A stretch of DNA of 64,000 bases, taken from NCBI RefSeq assembly GCF_963583255.1, contig NC_084807.1, positions 28,160,381 through 28,224,380 of the forward strand. Reading direction: 5' to 3'. The translations under genes were made by a program, and so were the position numbers. This document shows positions 48,993 through 60,862 of the stretch, in pieces; positions within the stretch are counted from its first letter, which is position 1; every line of letters begins with the position of its first letter. The DNA is from Pyrus communis (lineage: Eukaryota; Streptophyta; Magnoliopsida; Rosales; Rosaceae). The notes beneath the pieces were generated by a model, which was not told the DNA's origin, did not search any database, and saw only the letters and a list, made by a program, of their open reading frames with translations.

Positions 48993-49688
48993 TTTGGATA
49001 TTTAGTCTATCAGCTCCTCACCAGTGACCTGGTTTAAGGTTATTTGTGCCAAATATTCATAGAGACAGGTCATTAGGCCATTTAGAGTCCCAACTTCACC
49101 ATCTATTATTAGGTGTTCATAATGAAAGGTCTCAAGAGTCGATTGGTACTATTAGAAGTAAAACCATACACTTATATTTGTATTTTATTTTCTCAATTTC
49201 CTGATATGAGACTTATATTCAACAATTTGAAGTATATAAAATACGTATAGACGGAAATTATGGTCTTTTTTCAACAATTTGAAATATGGTCTTTTTTTAT
49301 ATATATTTACTTTTTTAGACGGAAATTAGACTTTTTTTTTGTCAAACGACAAATGTTTATTAAATACGTATAGAAAGTTTACATCAAATAGCAAGTAAAT
49401 CGAAAAGCCACGCAAGTATAGTTCATTTAGAAATGAAACAACTGTGCGATGTCCTGTTACAGAACCCGACAGTCTTTACTTTTGTTTATAGAAATTAGAT
49501 GTCAGATAATTCAATTTTACTTGCTAATATCTGAGTTGCTGTGCAATCAAGCAAGAAAACAAATAACAAATCCAAGGAATGAAACAAAAGTGAAATAGAT
49601 GAGGACAAAATCTTATCGAGTCAAACACTCGAAATTGATTCAGAAGCCAACTGTCCAGATTAAGATTGTTTATCATGCATTGACACAC

Positions 49689-49689
<1 letters not shown>

Positions 49690-49728
<39 letters not shown>

Positions 49729-49736
49729 GTATGTAT
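49690..49736 (+). repeat. Compound AT / GTAT microsatellite
   Basis: An AT run (49690-49716) followed by five GTAT-type tetranucleotide units. Confidence 0.9.
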
Positions 49737-52700
49737 TGTATATGTATATAAAATATTATTTGTCATGAAATTGCATTAGTATTTCTTGCACGCTTTGGCA
49801 GATGCACGAATAATCAGTAAATAATTAGGATAAAAATGGAAATATCTTGTCTACGTTTTACATATATATATAACGATATAGATAGTGATATATAGTATAT
49901 CTTATCAAAATTCTCAATTTCCTGTTTGTTGTAGTCTGGACGCACTCGTCGCACTGTTCTCTGTGGAAGTATTTATGTACAGCAAGAGGGGGCACACACT
50001 TCCTTACATTCTCAAAGGACCTAAAACCCCATCCCAATGTCTCCAATAGGATAATACCACTTCACCATCAAGGTATCTGAGGAGCGGGGTAATATTTCAC
50101 TGTCAATAATTAAGCGAAAAATATTAGAATCAGTCACCCATGCATGTAAGTATATAAATAATGATTTGCCGATCATAACAAAACTTATATCAATCTAATT
50201 TCAAAACAACCAACAATTCTCAGTCGTCAACAGTTGTATATACATGCATTATAGGAAAAAGGTGTTAGAAAATTGATTCAGTTAATATACAAAATGAAAT
50301 CCTCATAAAACTTTACTAAAAAAGAAGTTAATTTCTACAAATTAAGTACTGGAAAAGGAGGAGGGGGGATGTGGTGAGGCAAAGGAGGGAGAGGGAAAGA
50401 GTAACAGGCTTTATGGCTGAGAGACACCAGTTGCAAGTTGCATATATGCATGGTGATGCCTGGTCTGCTTTGTTTTGCAAGTGGGTTCTTACTCACACTG
50501 TGTTCCTTTTTTCTTCAAGTTTTAGTGTCTTCCAAGTTAATGAACAATGACAACACACAACTGAGGAGCCCATTGTATTTGTATTCAAAACCTACATTTG
50601 CTTTATTTGCTTTCGTTTCAACTGGATAACTAGCACGGTCCCCCCACTCACTCAGCTAATGAGTCTTCAGGGCTGCAGGAAGCAGCCACCACTTAGCATG
50701 GTTCGCCCATCCTATATATCAATATTTGAACATTTTCGGGCTACATTTATGTGCTACATATGCTATACATGCATTGGGATTTGTTTTGCATCTTTAGTCG
50801 TAATTTTAATTCATTTGTTTGTTATCAAAGTTTCAATCCAAACTGTGCTCCGACCTATCCGAATTTCGACTTGATTTGCTAGGTTCATGTTTAATAAACG
50901 GTAAAATATCTGCAAAAATGCGGTTACTAAGTGATAATGCACTTAAAATAAAATTATATTTTCATGATATACAATATAAATCCACTTACATTTAGAGATC
51001 AAACTTACCACAAAATTATATCATTATTGTATCACAAAAATATATCGTTGTCGTATCTGTGAGACTTTCGAATGGAAACAACTAGCCCATGAAGAAAGCC
51101 GGTCTTGTATTACTAGCATGGTTGAGTTGGACTAGGACCTTCAAACTTGATCGTTTGAAAGTGATTTAACATACGCTCCACCAAATCATGCTAAATTAAT
51201 GGAAATCATGACTTTTTTAGTTGAAGGCTGACGAATCATGATCGACCCCTGATCCCTCACGTTCTCATGTACGGCAACCGTCCAAGAACACCCCCTTTTT
51301 CTTCAATAATTCATATTTTATTTTCAAATTTTTTTCTACAAAATTCATCAGGAGGGCCCTGAACCAAGAAGACAAATGGGTGGTTAACACGTGAAAATAT
51401 ATATGGAGCTGGGCCTCTGACTGCCACCCAAATTGCCACTGCCTCTAATTTGTGTGTATGCGTGGCAGGCTTCAAGAACAGTCATCACAGCTTATCACGT
51501 GACACGTGTCACCGTCAAGCACCTTGGCCCCACTAGGGCAAAGCACTCAAATTTCACCTACCGACAACGATGGTTAATCGAGTTATGGCCTCACAGGACG
51601 GACGAAATGTGCGAAATTTATTCTGCGTATATATGTAGGATTATAAAGATAATTCTTTGTTTAATTAAATAAAAAATTTGGGAAAACATGACTCTTTTCA
51701 TTCTTCCTTTTTGGCAATGGTTTGGTGGCATGGACCATATGGTCGGTCCATGGAAGAAGATTTGATTTGGACAGAAGCTGCTCATTGAACTTGGAACCAA
51801 AGCAACGTCTTTTTCTGTTATACTTCTTTTTTTTTTTTTGGAAAGCTTCTGTTATACTTCTTTTATTATTAACGCAACATTCCAAATTCAAAATCTTATA
51901 TGCATGTCACACAGCAATCAGGTGGACTTTATATTGTTTAGTACTTGTCCAAACCATCTATTCTCAAAATCATTTGCAATGTTGTGTTCCGATTCGTTAC
52001 GGAAATAATGTTGAGATTGGTCATATCACATGAGAAGATATTCAAGAGTATTCAGTGTATATTTTGCTTTTATATCTTCTGTCTCCTTCAATTTGAAATG
52101 AAGTATTGCCTATTTTTCACGTTGTATTGCTTGAACATTATAATCGTTTTTAGATCTAACAGTATGTCAAATCTTTCCAAAACTAAAAGTTAAAAAATTT
52201 GCTACGATATTATATATACCATGCAAGTGGAAAACTGTGATGTTTTTGTGTGGACAACTGAAAATTAGAAGTTCCCATGACTTCATAATTTGTATGTATA
52301 TATGTTTGCATAATATAATTTTAATTATTTGTGTAATAAACATGTGCGAGCCCGCATTCACGTGTGTATCTCAGTATCTTTGTGAAGAGGACACTTCTGC
52401 ATTTGAGATCAAGAAGAAAAACAAAGAAAATAAACATTTGCTCTCTCTAGCTTACTTTGTTTGTGTCGACACTCAACAGCTGATAAATTTTATAAACAAA
52501 ATTTAAACCATTAGATTGTGCAAAATAAATTGTGTTTTGAATCATTCCAAAAAGATAAACATCTTTTTTCTTTCATATTTTATAATTTACTTGCATTTCA
52601 AACCATCGGAAGACCATTTTAACTCAGTCTTGCTTTAAAGTTGTGTTGTTCTTTCTTTGCGGATCCCCTCCTAAAATATCTGTTACTGTTTCGAATGATT

Positions 52701-52756
52701 TAGCGGTGTGTCTTGGTCAAGACTATTTGTTCCAGATCTACGGGTTAAAAAGTTTA

Positions 52757-53317
52757 GGGTATGTTTTGTACTCTATTTAAATTCAACTTTTTAGACTCAA
52801 AAACAAATTTCAAGTTTTAGGCTTTAAAAACTTGTTTAATAAGATTATTTTCAAAAACTGAAGTCAAGACTAAATAAAAAATATAGTCTATTATCTAAAA
52901 ACATAAAAAATGAGTTTTTAAAACTCTCTTAGTTTTTTCTCTCCCTCCTCCCCTCTCACTCCAAATCTCTCTCTCTCTTTTCTTCTTTCTCGCTCATCAT
53001 TTTTTTTTTTGTTTTTTACCTTTTTTGTCTCTCCTCTAATTCTTTCTCTCACTCTTCTTCCTCTCTATGTCGTCCCATCCTCTCTCTTCTTTCTCTTTCC
53101 TTCAATCATCTCTTACTTTCTTTCATCCTCTCTCCTCTTTCTCCCTCTCATGTGAGTCGTGACCCCCTCTTTTTAGATTTATTTGTCTAGTTTAAGTCGT
53201 AAGATTTAAAAATTTTAAATCGCAAACCAATCAAGAATTTTAGTCTTAAAGAAAATTGTTTTCAAGAAATGTTTTGAGAAATGATAAAAATTTTCAAATA
53301 GGATACCAAACATGCTC
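52757..53317. mobile_element. 561-bp PIF/Harbinger-like MITE with TTA target duplication
   Basis: Left end GGGTATGTTTTGTACTC, inverted right end GAGCATGTTTGGTATCC. TTA on both sides (52754-52756 and 53318-53320). The interior is a long CT-rich tract (52925-53155: CTCTCTCTC, CTTTCTCTCC) between inverted subterminal blocks. No ORF. Confidence 0.75.
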
Positions 53318-54068
53318 TTATCTTTTTATGTCTCTCCCATCCTATTTTTTCTCCCATTTCTTCTTCTCCTTCTTGAACGGTTATGCTATTAAGCAACATC
53401 AACATCTTATATTAATTTTTTTATAGAGACAATAAGACAAAAAACAAAGTGTGAGAGAATGGGAGGGGGTAAAAATAGGAATGAAGAGAATCCTACTCCT
53501 TTTATGTGGCGGTGGCTTGGGTTTCGTGCCCCGTTTAACCCAAAAGAAAAGGAAAGATAGTTTCCATTAAACATTACCATCTTTTTTTTTATGAAATTCT
53601 CATAAATATCAAATTTCCTTTTTCATTTTCGAGTTGACCTAGTACCTCGTTTGGTTGACATTCTCTAGCAAAAGGGACACAAAATCTTTATTGTCAAATT
53701 TAAGATCACAAAAGGATCGGCCGAACAAGAAAAGTTGGACAAAAGAAGGGATGTTTTCACCTTGTCGACGTTCTCTATTTTTTTTTTTTCTTTTCAACCT
53801 GTAACTTTTGAGTCATGTCATTGTCATCCAATAGGAAGTCCAATAAAGTGTTTACACATACCACTTGCAAATTATGAGGCTACTTACGTCTTCAAACCCT
53901 TTTTAACTTTTCGTTTTTTGCCTCCTAAACAAATTAAAAGCACACCCAAAAAAAAAGCGCCTAAATAATTGATATTCCGACATTATTCCTTTTTGTAATT
54001 TGGCATTATCTTTCAACAATTTTTTTTTTTAAATTTAAACATTCAATATTCTGCACAATTCGTTTCCT

Positions 54069-54335
54069 CTTATCATCGAGTCTGATTCGAAAATCATAGT
54101 GGATATGCTTGGTGAGTTAACTTGTGATCCTCGCACACTCTCTAACTTGGTGGCTTCTTGTAGGTTCTTAATGCATGACGACATATGCAGGATTCAGCAC
54201 ACTTATAGGGAATAAGAAATATTCGCAGATAAATTAGCAAGAACTCGTCTTCTTTGGAGTATGGCTGTCATATTTCTGAGGCTCCTCCGATGGTGTTGGT
54301 ACTTTAGTTCAGGAAGATTTACGGGAGTTTGCTAG
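54069..54335 (+). pseudogene. LINE RNase H C-terminal remnant
   Basis: The frame reads IIESDSKIIVDMLGELTCDP, NLVASCRFLMHDDICRIQHT, YRE, a stop, then EIFADKLARTRLLW. The ESDS, QHTYRE and ADKLA motifs are those of RNase H-like domains at the C-terminus of plant LINE polyproteins. At least one in-frame stop. No upstream RT. Confidence 0.65.
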
Positions 54336-55623
54336 ACCCAGATTTCTTTAGTTGCTTTTGTATTTTGTTGTTGTAAAAAAAACCGACATTAGTCGGAATG
54401 CAGATTAAATATCCGCTAGGGTTCGTCAACGAATGGGTTCTTGGTTTTCCTAGTTGCATGTGATGATGCTGTGGCACGGTCGGGATTGGCTAGAAAAATA
54501 CCACCTAAAGTAGTCCGCGTTCAAATTAGGGTTTTGACCTAAAAATTGAGAGTGAAGACAGAAGAGCTATATTGTCCCGCCGACGACGACGTTTCAAAGT
54601 CTTACGGGGGCGGGCCCATGCAAACAGCATCTCGGACTCCAAAGTATCGAGAATGCATTCAACCGCATTAGACATCTGTAGGCCCGTTATACCACCAAAC
54701 CTAATCGAGGCCCAAGTTTTGACGAGACGTAAATAGTAACGGAGGGTTGGGTTAAACCACACAGTGAACAAATTAGATACCAAATTCACACAGATATTAT
54801 ACGCTCTCGTTATTCATGTGAGTATAACGTGAAACTTCACAAGTGAAAAGAAATATTGATATATCGTAACACTAGTCGGTAACAGTAATTAATTAGGTTA
54901 ATTCCGAGAGTTTCTCAAAGTGATCAAGGATACAGATGATGTTGAATTTTTTTTTTTTTTTTAACAAAAAATATTATCTACACTAAGGTTAAGAGGGTGG
55001 ACTCAGCCTCACAATACACTAGCAATAATGTTGTTCAAGTTCATCCTTGGCAAGAAACAAACCTAAAACCCCCTCACTTACAAATGAAGACCGTTGTACT
55101 AAGTGACAGAGATGATGCTGATTTAACAACAAAGAGTACTCGTTTTCTCTGTAAGATTTAATAAATTCAAGGTATGTTAAAAGAAAAAAATGAAAAAAAA
55201 AAGCGTCTAACTTGAACGTAAAAGATGGTTGCCGATTAAGAAAATATATCGCTTTTCAATTCCCTCCAAACGACAGTGAATTGGATTTGCAACAGACCAT
55301 TGAATGACATACATCCACAATCACGTATCACCATAACTGGGATATACTCTGAATTTCCAATAGACAAGAAAAGGAAAGACGGACTTCAGTAATCTGGAGA
55401 TATACACAACGAATTTGAAATAATAACAGGAGAGAAGCCAGACAACCTGTATACAGCTAGGGTCGTCACCACTACAGTTTGAGCGAGGACCGCCGGTGGG
55501 CTTACAAGTTACCACACTTCTTGTCAAATTCTCCAAAACTTTCCGTGGGAAGATATCCGACAATAACAAGAGTCCGGCAACCTATCACTGGATTCCCTAC
55601 CGCAGAATTTTTTAAGTTCAGAG

Positions 55624-57297
55624 CTAACCCCTGGCTAATAGAACATCCAAGTTGCTGTAGCGACCAATAGACGGTGAAGTTTTTCTAGCATTTCTGTTGA
55701 TGTGGATTTTATCTTCCAGCTTCTGTGGATGCTCCTTAATACCTACTTGATTCAGATGCACCAATGCAATCATGCTAAATGCCACCAATGCAGCATTTCC
55801 AAGTATTCCACCCGTATTATCCAATTTAAGCGTTCTTTTAGCAAAATTGATACTTGAAATGAGAAATTTGATCAAAATGTTAGACTTCTTCCCTTCAGAG
55901 GCCACCAACTTCTCACCAGAAGGACTGATCGGAGGACCGTAAAGACTTTCAGGAGAAACTAAACGGCTTGCATCACAGACATCTCCAACAAAGGCAAGAG
56001 CTTCCTCAATAACTTGGTACTTCTTACCATGGTGTTCAGACAATCTCATTGCTAGAACAATACGGCTCTGCTCCAAGCGTGCAATCGCAGCATCTCTCTC
56101 AGCCCGCTGCTGCACCTGCACAGTCTTTAAAAGAAAAAAAACTGACATAAATTAGCTGAATTGAGAATATACCCAATAGCAATTCGCAAATTTGAAACTC
56201 AAACAGTGAGTTTCACAAACAAAGCGACACAGCATGAACAGAAACACAGAGAACTTCACCCTTTGAATGCAATGCTACCGTCATAATACACAACAAAGCC
56301 CCAATATAACTATAAAGCATGGATTTCAAAACTGGACATGAAATGCATTCAGCACAATCAAATTCAAGAATTTACCCTGCAACCACTCGACCTTATGACT
56401 TGTGTGCTAGTGCGTAAAGCGCATCCTACACAATTGCCAGCAATTTCACAACCTTTTGTGTTTATTATCCCTTACTCATCACAACGTCTTTTGCTCTACA
56501 GAACTAGTCCTGATCCTATGTCTTTCTAACATCAGCTAATCATGTTCGGAACTTCAATTGCCTTTCTGAAATCACTCATAAAAAGAAGGAACACAAGCAG
56601 ACCAAGTTTCATAATTTCATAAGCTGCAAGCATTTGCCTATTTGCTGCAGAATTTATGAAATTACAACAGCACAAACCATATAAATACGTTGATTTTTCC
56701 TTCAGAATTTTTCCACTTTGTTTCTCCATTTTCTCAGCAACCAAACAGAAATTTACAATTACACAGGACCGATAAATATCTTGAAAATTTGTAGTCCGAA
56801 AGAGCTATTATTTACATTATCCAAGCATTTATACATCTACAAGGTTAATTTCGAATGAATACATCTCAAACCGACCCAATCAAGCATTTCATCACTCATC
56901 TTCAAATTTCCACCAAATTTCTCAGCAACCAAACACAACATAACCAAACAAGCCCTAGAAAAAGCCACGAACTTACATGGAAAAACTCGAGCTGGTCCTC
57001 GAGGTTCTCGAGCGCGGTGCGAATCGCATTGAGGCTCTTGGCCTCCCGAATCGCCGAGTCATCGTCGTGTTCGACCCGGAAGTCCTTCAAGTACACGTAG
57101 CCGGCCCGGTTCTCGTCGGCGGCGTCGTCATTGGGTTGCTGCTGTGGCTTCTTCTTACCGGAACTTCTGAGGGACTTGACGGAGTTGAGGAAGTGAGCTC
57201 GGGAAATGGAGTGGATGGCGTCGCTGAGCTTATCGTGGAGGTCCCATATCTTCTCGAGGACTGCCTCGATCTCTTCGACTTCCATGTCCCATTTCAT
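55624..57297 (-). CDS. PDV1: PLASTID DIVISION1, chloroplast outer-envelope division protein
   Basis: Outer-envelope protein that recruits the dynamin DRP5B/ARC5 to the chloroplast constriction site. Two exons (57297-56977 and 56124-55624; 822 nt, 273 aa; Arabidopsis PDV1 is about the same length). The cytosolic N-terminal part has coiled-coil-forming helices (EAVLEKIWDLHDKLSDAIHS; EAKSLNAIRTALENLEDQLE; RDAAIARLEQSRIVLAMRL). A single membrane span lies at about 212-233 (GGILGNAALVAFSMIALVHL). The intermembrane-space tail ends LDVLLARG; the terminal Gly is the conserved residue needed for binding the inner-envelope partner (PARC6 for PDV1). The start is the ATG at 57295-57297 (MKWDMEVEEIEAVLEK); a second ATG four codons on could also serve. 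Its first codons and upstream DNA are duplicated further upstream. Confidence 0.96.
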
Positions 57298-59060
57298 GGA
57301 GGGAAATTTGGGGGAAGAAGAAACCAAACCGTATTTCTAGGGTTTTCAGTTCAATTCAATTTTTCAGGGTGCCGTCCGCCTTAAGCGATTCGGGTTTGTC
57401 ATCTGCCGTTAGTAAAGCGCGCCACGTGGCTTTTATTGTGGTGCCAGCACTAATAAAAAAAAAATCAGTATACCCAAAACACGGCCTGATAATATAAGTA
57501 GTTAGAATTTTGTTTAAGTATCTAATTGTTTGTATTATAACATTTGGTGTATTAGGTTTTGTTCCCAGCACATAAAAATTATCTCCCAACTACATGTATA
57601 AAAGTTCTACAATATGTTTTCAGGGGCTAAAAAATTATCAGAGGTATTTCAGTCTTCCTGACCACCATCGTATAATTCATCAGTGCTAAAAAGAGAATCC
57701 AAGACAATGCTGTATGAAATACAAACATAAAATTCCCTAATAATTTCTGTCACTCTTATATTAGTGAAAATTTTGAGCTAGACCAAGTAACTAGTTTGAT
57801 ATGGAACCATTCGACAAAAAAAAAAAAAAAAAAAAGACTAACTAGTTTGACATAATATGATGCCAACAAATACATCGATAAAATTACTTTCCGCATATTG
57901 CTCACACATATATGATACTTCGTTTATATAATTGTTCATATGGTTGTCAATTGAAATTTACGTGACAAGTAATTTATGGTGTGATCCAATTAATTTTCTT
58001 TTAAAAATCCATAAACGCTCACAATCTCATCTCCAACGCAAACCACTCGACCGATCTCATCCCCTTGAAAATTCGTGTAAGAATTGGTAATTCTACTTTC
58101 TAATAAAGTCGTTAGTTCTGCAGCTCTGGTAGAAAATTTCATAATTCAATTTAAGATCGAGTCAAAGGGGAATTGCGCCTATAGTTTTTGGCTCGCAATA
58201 AAGCTAGGGTCCTGATCGAGCAACTAGTAGTCCCATTTATCCACCTCTCCAAACACAATATCTTGAGTACCTATGATGGTAGTTTTTCAATCATTGAACA
58301 TTATTTGGTACCACAACAAGTGCCCAATGGAAAAGTGCAGACAAAAGCTTGCTAAAGAACATAATGAAGATCCTAGATTCGATATTTTGTAAACTGTGAA
58401 TCTAGTTGACTATGGTCACAAATATAAAATTATTTTCTTAGGTACATATATAGAACTAAAGAACACAAGAGCCTTTTGACTTCCATGACCCATTTCATGG
58501 AGGGAAATTTGGGGAGAAGAAACCAAACTGTATTTCTAGGGTTTTCACTTCAATTCAAATTTTCAGGGTGTGGTCCGCCTTAAGCGATTCAGGTTTGTTA
58601 TCTGGCACGGCACGTGGAAACACGAGAGATACACCACGTATTATTATATAAATGTTGGGAAGTTTAATTTTTAAGTTATTAAATTTTTATTACACATATT
58701 CCACATTTTGTATAGTGACACGTGGTTTGCTATCCCGTGTTTTGGTCACTTTGAAAAATCTCTTGGGAACACAGCCTAGTAATACCAGTAGTTGGAATTT
58801 CAAGTATCTTATCATTTGTAATATGATATTTGGTGTACATGTCATGTTCCCAACACATAAAAATTCTCTTACAGCTACATGTATAAGTTCTATTTTTATT
58901 TTATTTTAAATAATCAGCTAATGGCTTAACCACAACAGTTGACATTTTCGGGGATTGAAAAAATTGATAGAAATATTTCACCCTCCTTGATCACTATGGT
59001 GTAATCCACTAGCGCTAGAAATCGAACCCAAAACTATGTTGTGTGAAATACAAACATAAA

Positions 59061-60014
59061 GGGTACGTTTGTTACACTGGACTATCTCGGACTGGACTAG
59101 CTTTATAGACTAAGGTGGATTGGCTTAGACTAGACTAAGCTGAATTGACTTAGTGAAGCATTTGGTGCAGAGTCGGATTAAGAAGTAAACTAAGGACAAA
59201 AAGGAAAAAAAGGGTTTTTGTTAACAAAACTTTCTCCAGAATTTTCTAAAGAAAACTAATGAAAAGTAAAATAAAAAACTTTAATTTTAATGAAAAATGA
59301 CAAATAAATGTGTAATGAATAGTACCAGGAAAATGTAAAAATTTGGTTTTTCGTTAAAAGTGAACGGTACCGGGAGTGTTTTGTTAAAACTTCCAATTTT
59401 CTAATGCAAAGAAATTGAACCCAACATCAAAATTTTCTGCAAAATCCAACTACACCTAGCAACCAAAATTTACATTCTCTCAAAAACGTGATTTGAACCC
59501 TCAAATTTTACGCTCTCTCACCCCAAAAACAAACCTTTCCAATAAATCAATGGAACCCAAAAGCCCAGCTGAAAACCCTTGGAATTTTTCAATTGGGAAC
59601 TCAACTTTCTATTGAATTACCATTCATATGAATTAGAAGAAGCCAGATAAAAATCACCGATTTTTCGAACTTTCAAACTCATCTTTCCATTGATTTTCAA
59701 TCTTTCCTCATTTTCAAACTATCAAATATGTCCCAAAAACTTAACCCTTTTTTGTTTTCCCCAATTTTAATATCCAACCCAACCTGCAAATTTCTCAGGG
59801 CAGCAGGAAGCCAAACATCCGCTTATTTTCTAGACCCCCTTAATACCAAGCGAAAGCTTGGGATTCGATAGCCTACTTTAGCGAACCCCGGAGGGCCTCG
59901 TAGTTGAGGCGAGTCCCACTTATTTTAGTTTGAGGACATACCAAACACAGTATTATAGTCCTATTTAAGCTAGTCCAAACCATTCCCTCCTAAGGAGGTG
60001 AAACAAATGCACCC
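59061..60014. mobile_element. 954-bp Harbinger-like non-autonomous element in PDV1 duplicate B
   Basis: Left end GGGTACGTTTGTTACAC, inverted right end GGGTGCATTTGTTTCAC. Subterminal inverted blocks (GGACTAGCTT and GCATTTGGT / TGTTTGGTAT). AAA flanks both sides (59058-59060 and 60015-60017). Unit A of the surrounding duplication shows the uninterrupted site (CATAAAATTCCC at about 57728), which supports both borders and a 3-bp duplication. The interior holds a copy of the dispersed repeat at 59215-59396 and no ORF. Confidence 0.75.
59215..59396 (+). repeat. Dispersed non-coding repeat, copy 2
   Basis: Matches the 9310-9480 repeat: AAACTAATGAAAA, GAATAGTACCAGGA, TTTGGTTTTTCGTTAAAAGT, GGTACCGGGAGTGTTTTGTT. 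It is nested inside the 59061-60014 element. Confidence 0.6.
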
Positions 60015-60484
60015 AAAACTCCCTAGTAATTTCTTCACTCTTATTAGTGAAAATTTTGAGCTAGACCTACTAGTTTGATATCTACCTTTGGACAAAAACA
60101 AAGTAACTAGTTTGATATAATAGGGATGCCAACAAATATATCGACAAAATTACAATCCGTATATTGTCCACGCATTTGATACTACGTTTATATAATTGTT
60201 CATATGGTTGTCAAATAAAATTTACGTGACAAATAATTTATGGTGCGATCCAATTATTTTCTTTATCCCAATCTCTTGCACACTTATCTAATCAATAAAA
60301 TCAGAACTTCTATTTATAATTTTAATTTTTCAATCATTGAACATGATTTTATACCACGACAGGTGGCCAGCAGTAAAGTGGGGGCAACAGCTCTTTAAAG
60401 AAAATAACGGAAGATTTTAAGTTCAATACTTTGTAAGTTGTAAATTTGCTTGATTGCGGCCATTAACATTATTTTCTTAAGTAC

Positions 60485-60487
<3 letters not shown>

Positions 60488-60515
<28 letters not shown>
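60488..60515 (+). repeat. AT microsatellite
   Basis: Fourteen TA/AT dinucleotide units just beyond the PDV1 upstream duplication and downstream of the PHT1 gene. Confidence 0.9.
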
Positions 60516-60520
<5 letters not shown>

Positions 60521-60862
60521 AACTAGTCTTTTATCAAAATATACAGCAGTAAACATATATTCATTTCTTGTATGTTACATGAGAAATTCAAATAAAAGAA
60601 AGAAAATAAACAAATACAGACCTCACCCAAACTCAAAACTTTTTTATTTTTCTTTCTTCTTGCTATAACATCGATCAAATTTTGTTTTCTTCGACTTCAA
60701 AGTTCGATCGGAACACTTATAGCAGCTCTTATTGGTATTGCTAAGGCATGGATATTCCGAGCAAATGACCACAACTTTGCTCGAGCTCATTTATTTGATA
60801 TATATTATTTTCTAACTGAATAGTAACGCTTTGCTAGCTAATCAAACTCCTTAATTAACTAC

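Larger units (their letters stand above)
42609..55623. other. 13-kb gene-free stretch between CRF and PDV1
   Basis: No intact gene. Recognised items are listed separately: a local duplication (42.98-43.35 kb), RTE-LINE end (43.85-44.03), MULE-type MITEs (45.1 and 48.6 kb), microsatellite (49.7), Harbinger MITE (52.8-53.3), LINE RNase H scrap (54.1-54.3). 46370-47050 has CACGTG words and GTCGCCCC, and may be a decayed element. 44100-45100, 47100-48550, 49800-52700 and 54350-55600 show nothing I can name. Confidence 0.6.
57277..60490. repeat. Tandem duplication of the PDV1 5' end and upstream region
   Basis: Unit A (57277-58477) and unit B (58478 to about 60490) are direct copies offset by 1201 bases at their start. 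Shared landmarks: CCCATTTCATGGAGGGAAAT (57283 / 58489), TCCGCCTTAAGCGATTC, GTGAAAATTTTGAGCTAGAC, TATAATTGTTCATATGGTTG, TTTTTCAATCATTGAACAT. Unit B carries only about nine PDV1 codons (reading MKWVMEVK then off-frame) and also hosts a 954-bp transposon absent from unit A. The copies are clearly diverged, so the event is not recent. Confidence 0.88.

Noticed and set aside
54526..54789. 87-codon minus-strand ORF with an Arg-rich stretch
   Set aside because: No domain recognised, and the downstream frames do not extend it. Could be noise.
58478..58510. A second PDV1 gene start
   Set aside because: Only about nine codons are duplicated and the frame then diverges. It is a stub of the duplication, not a gene.
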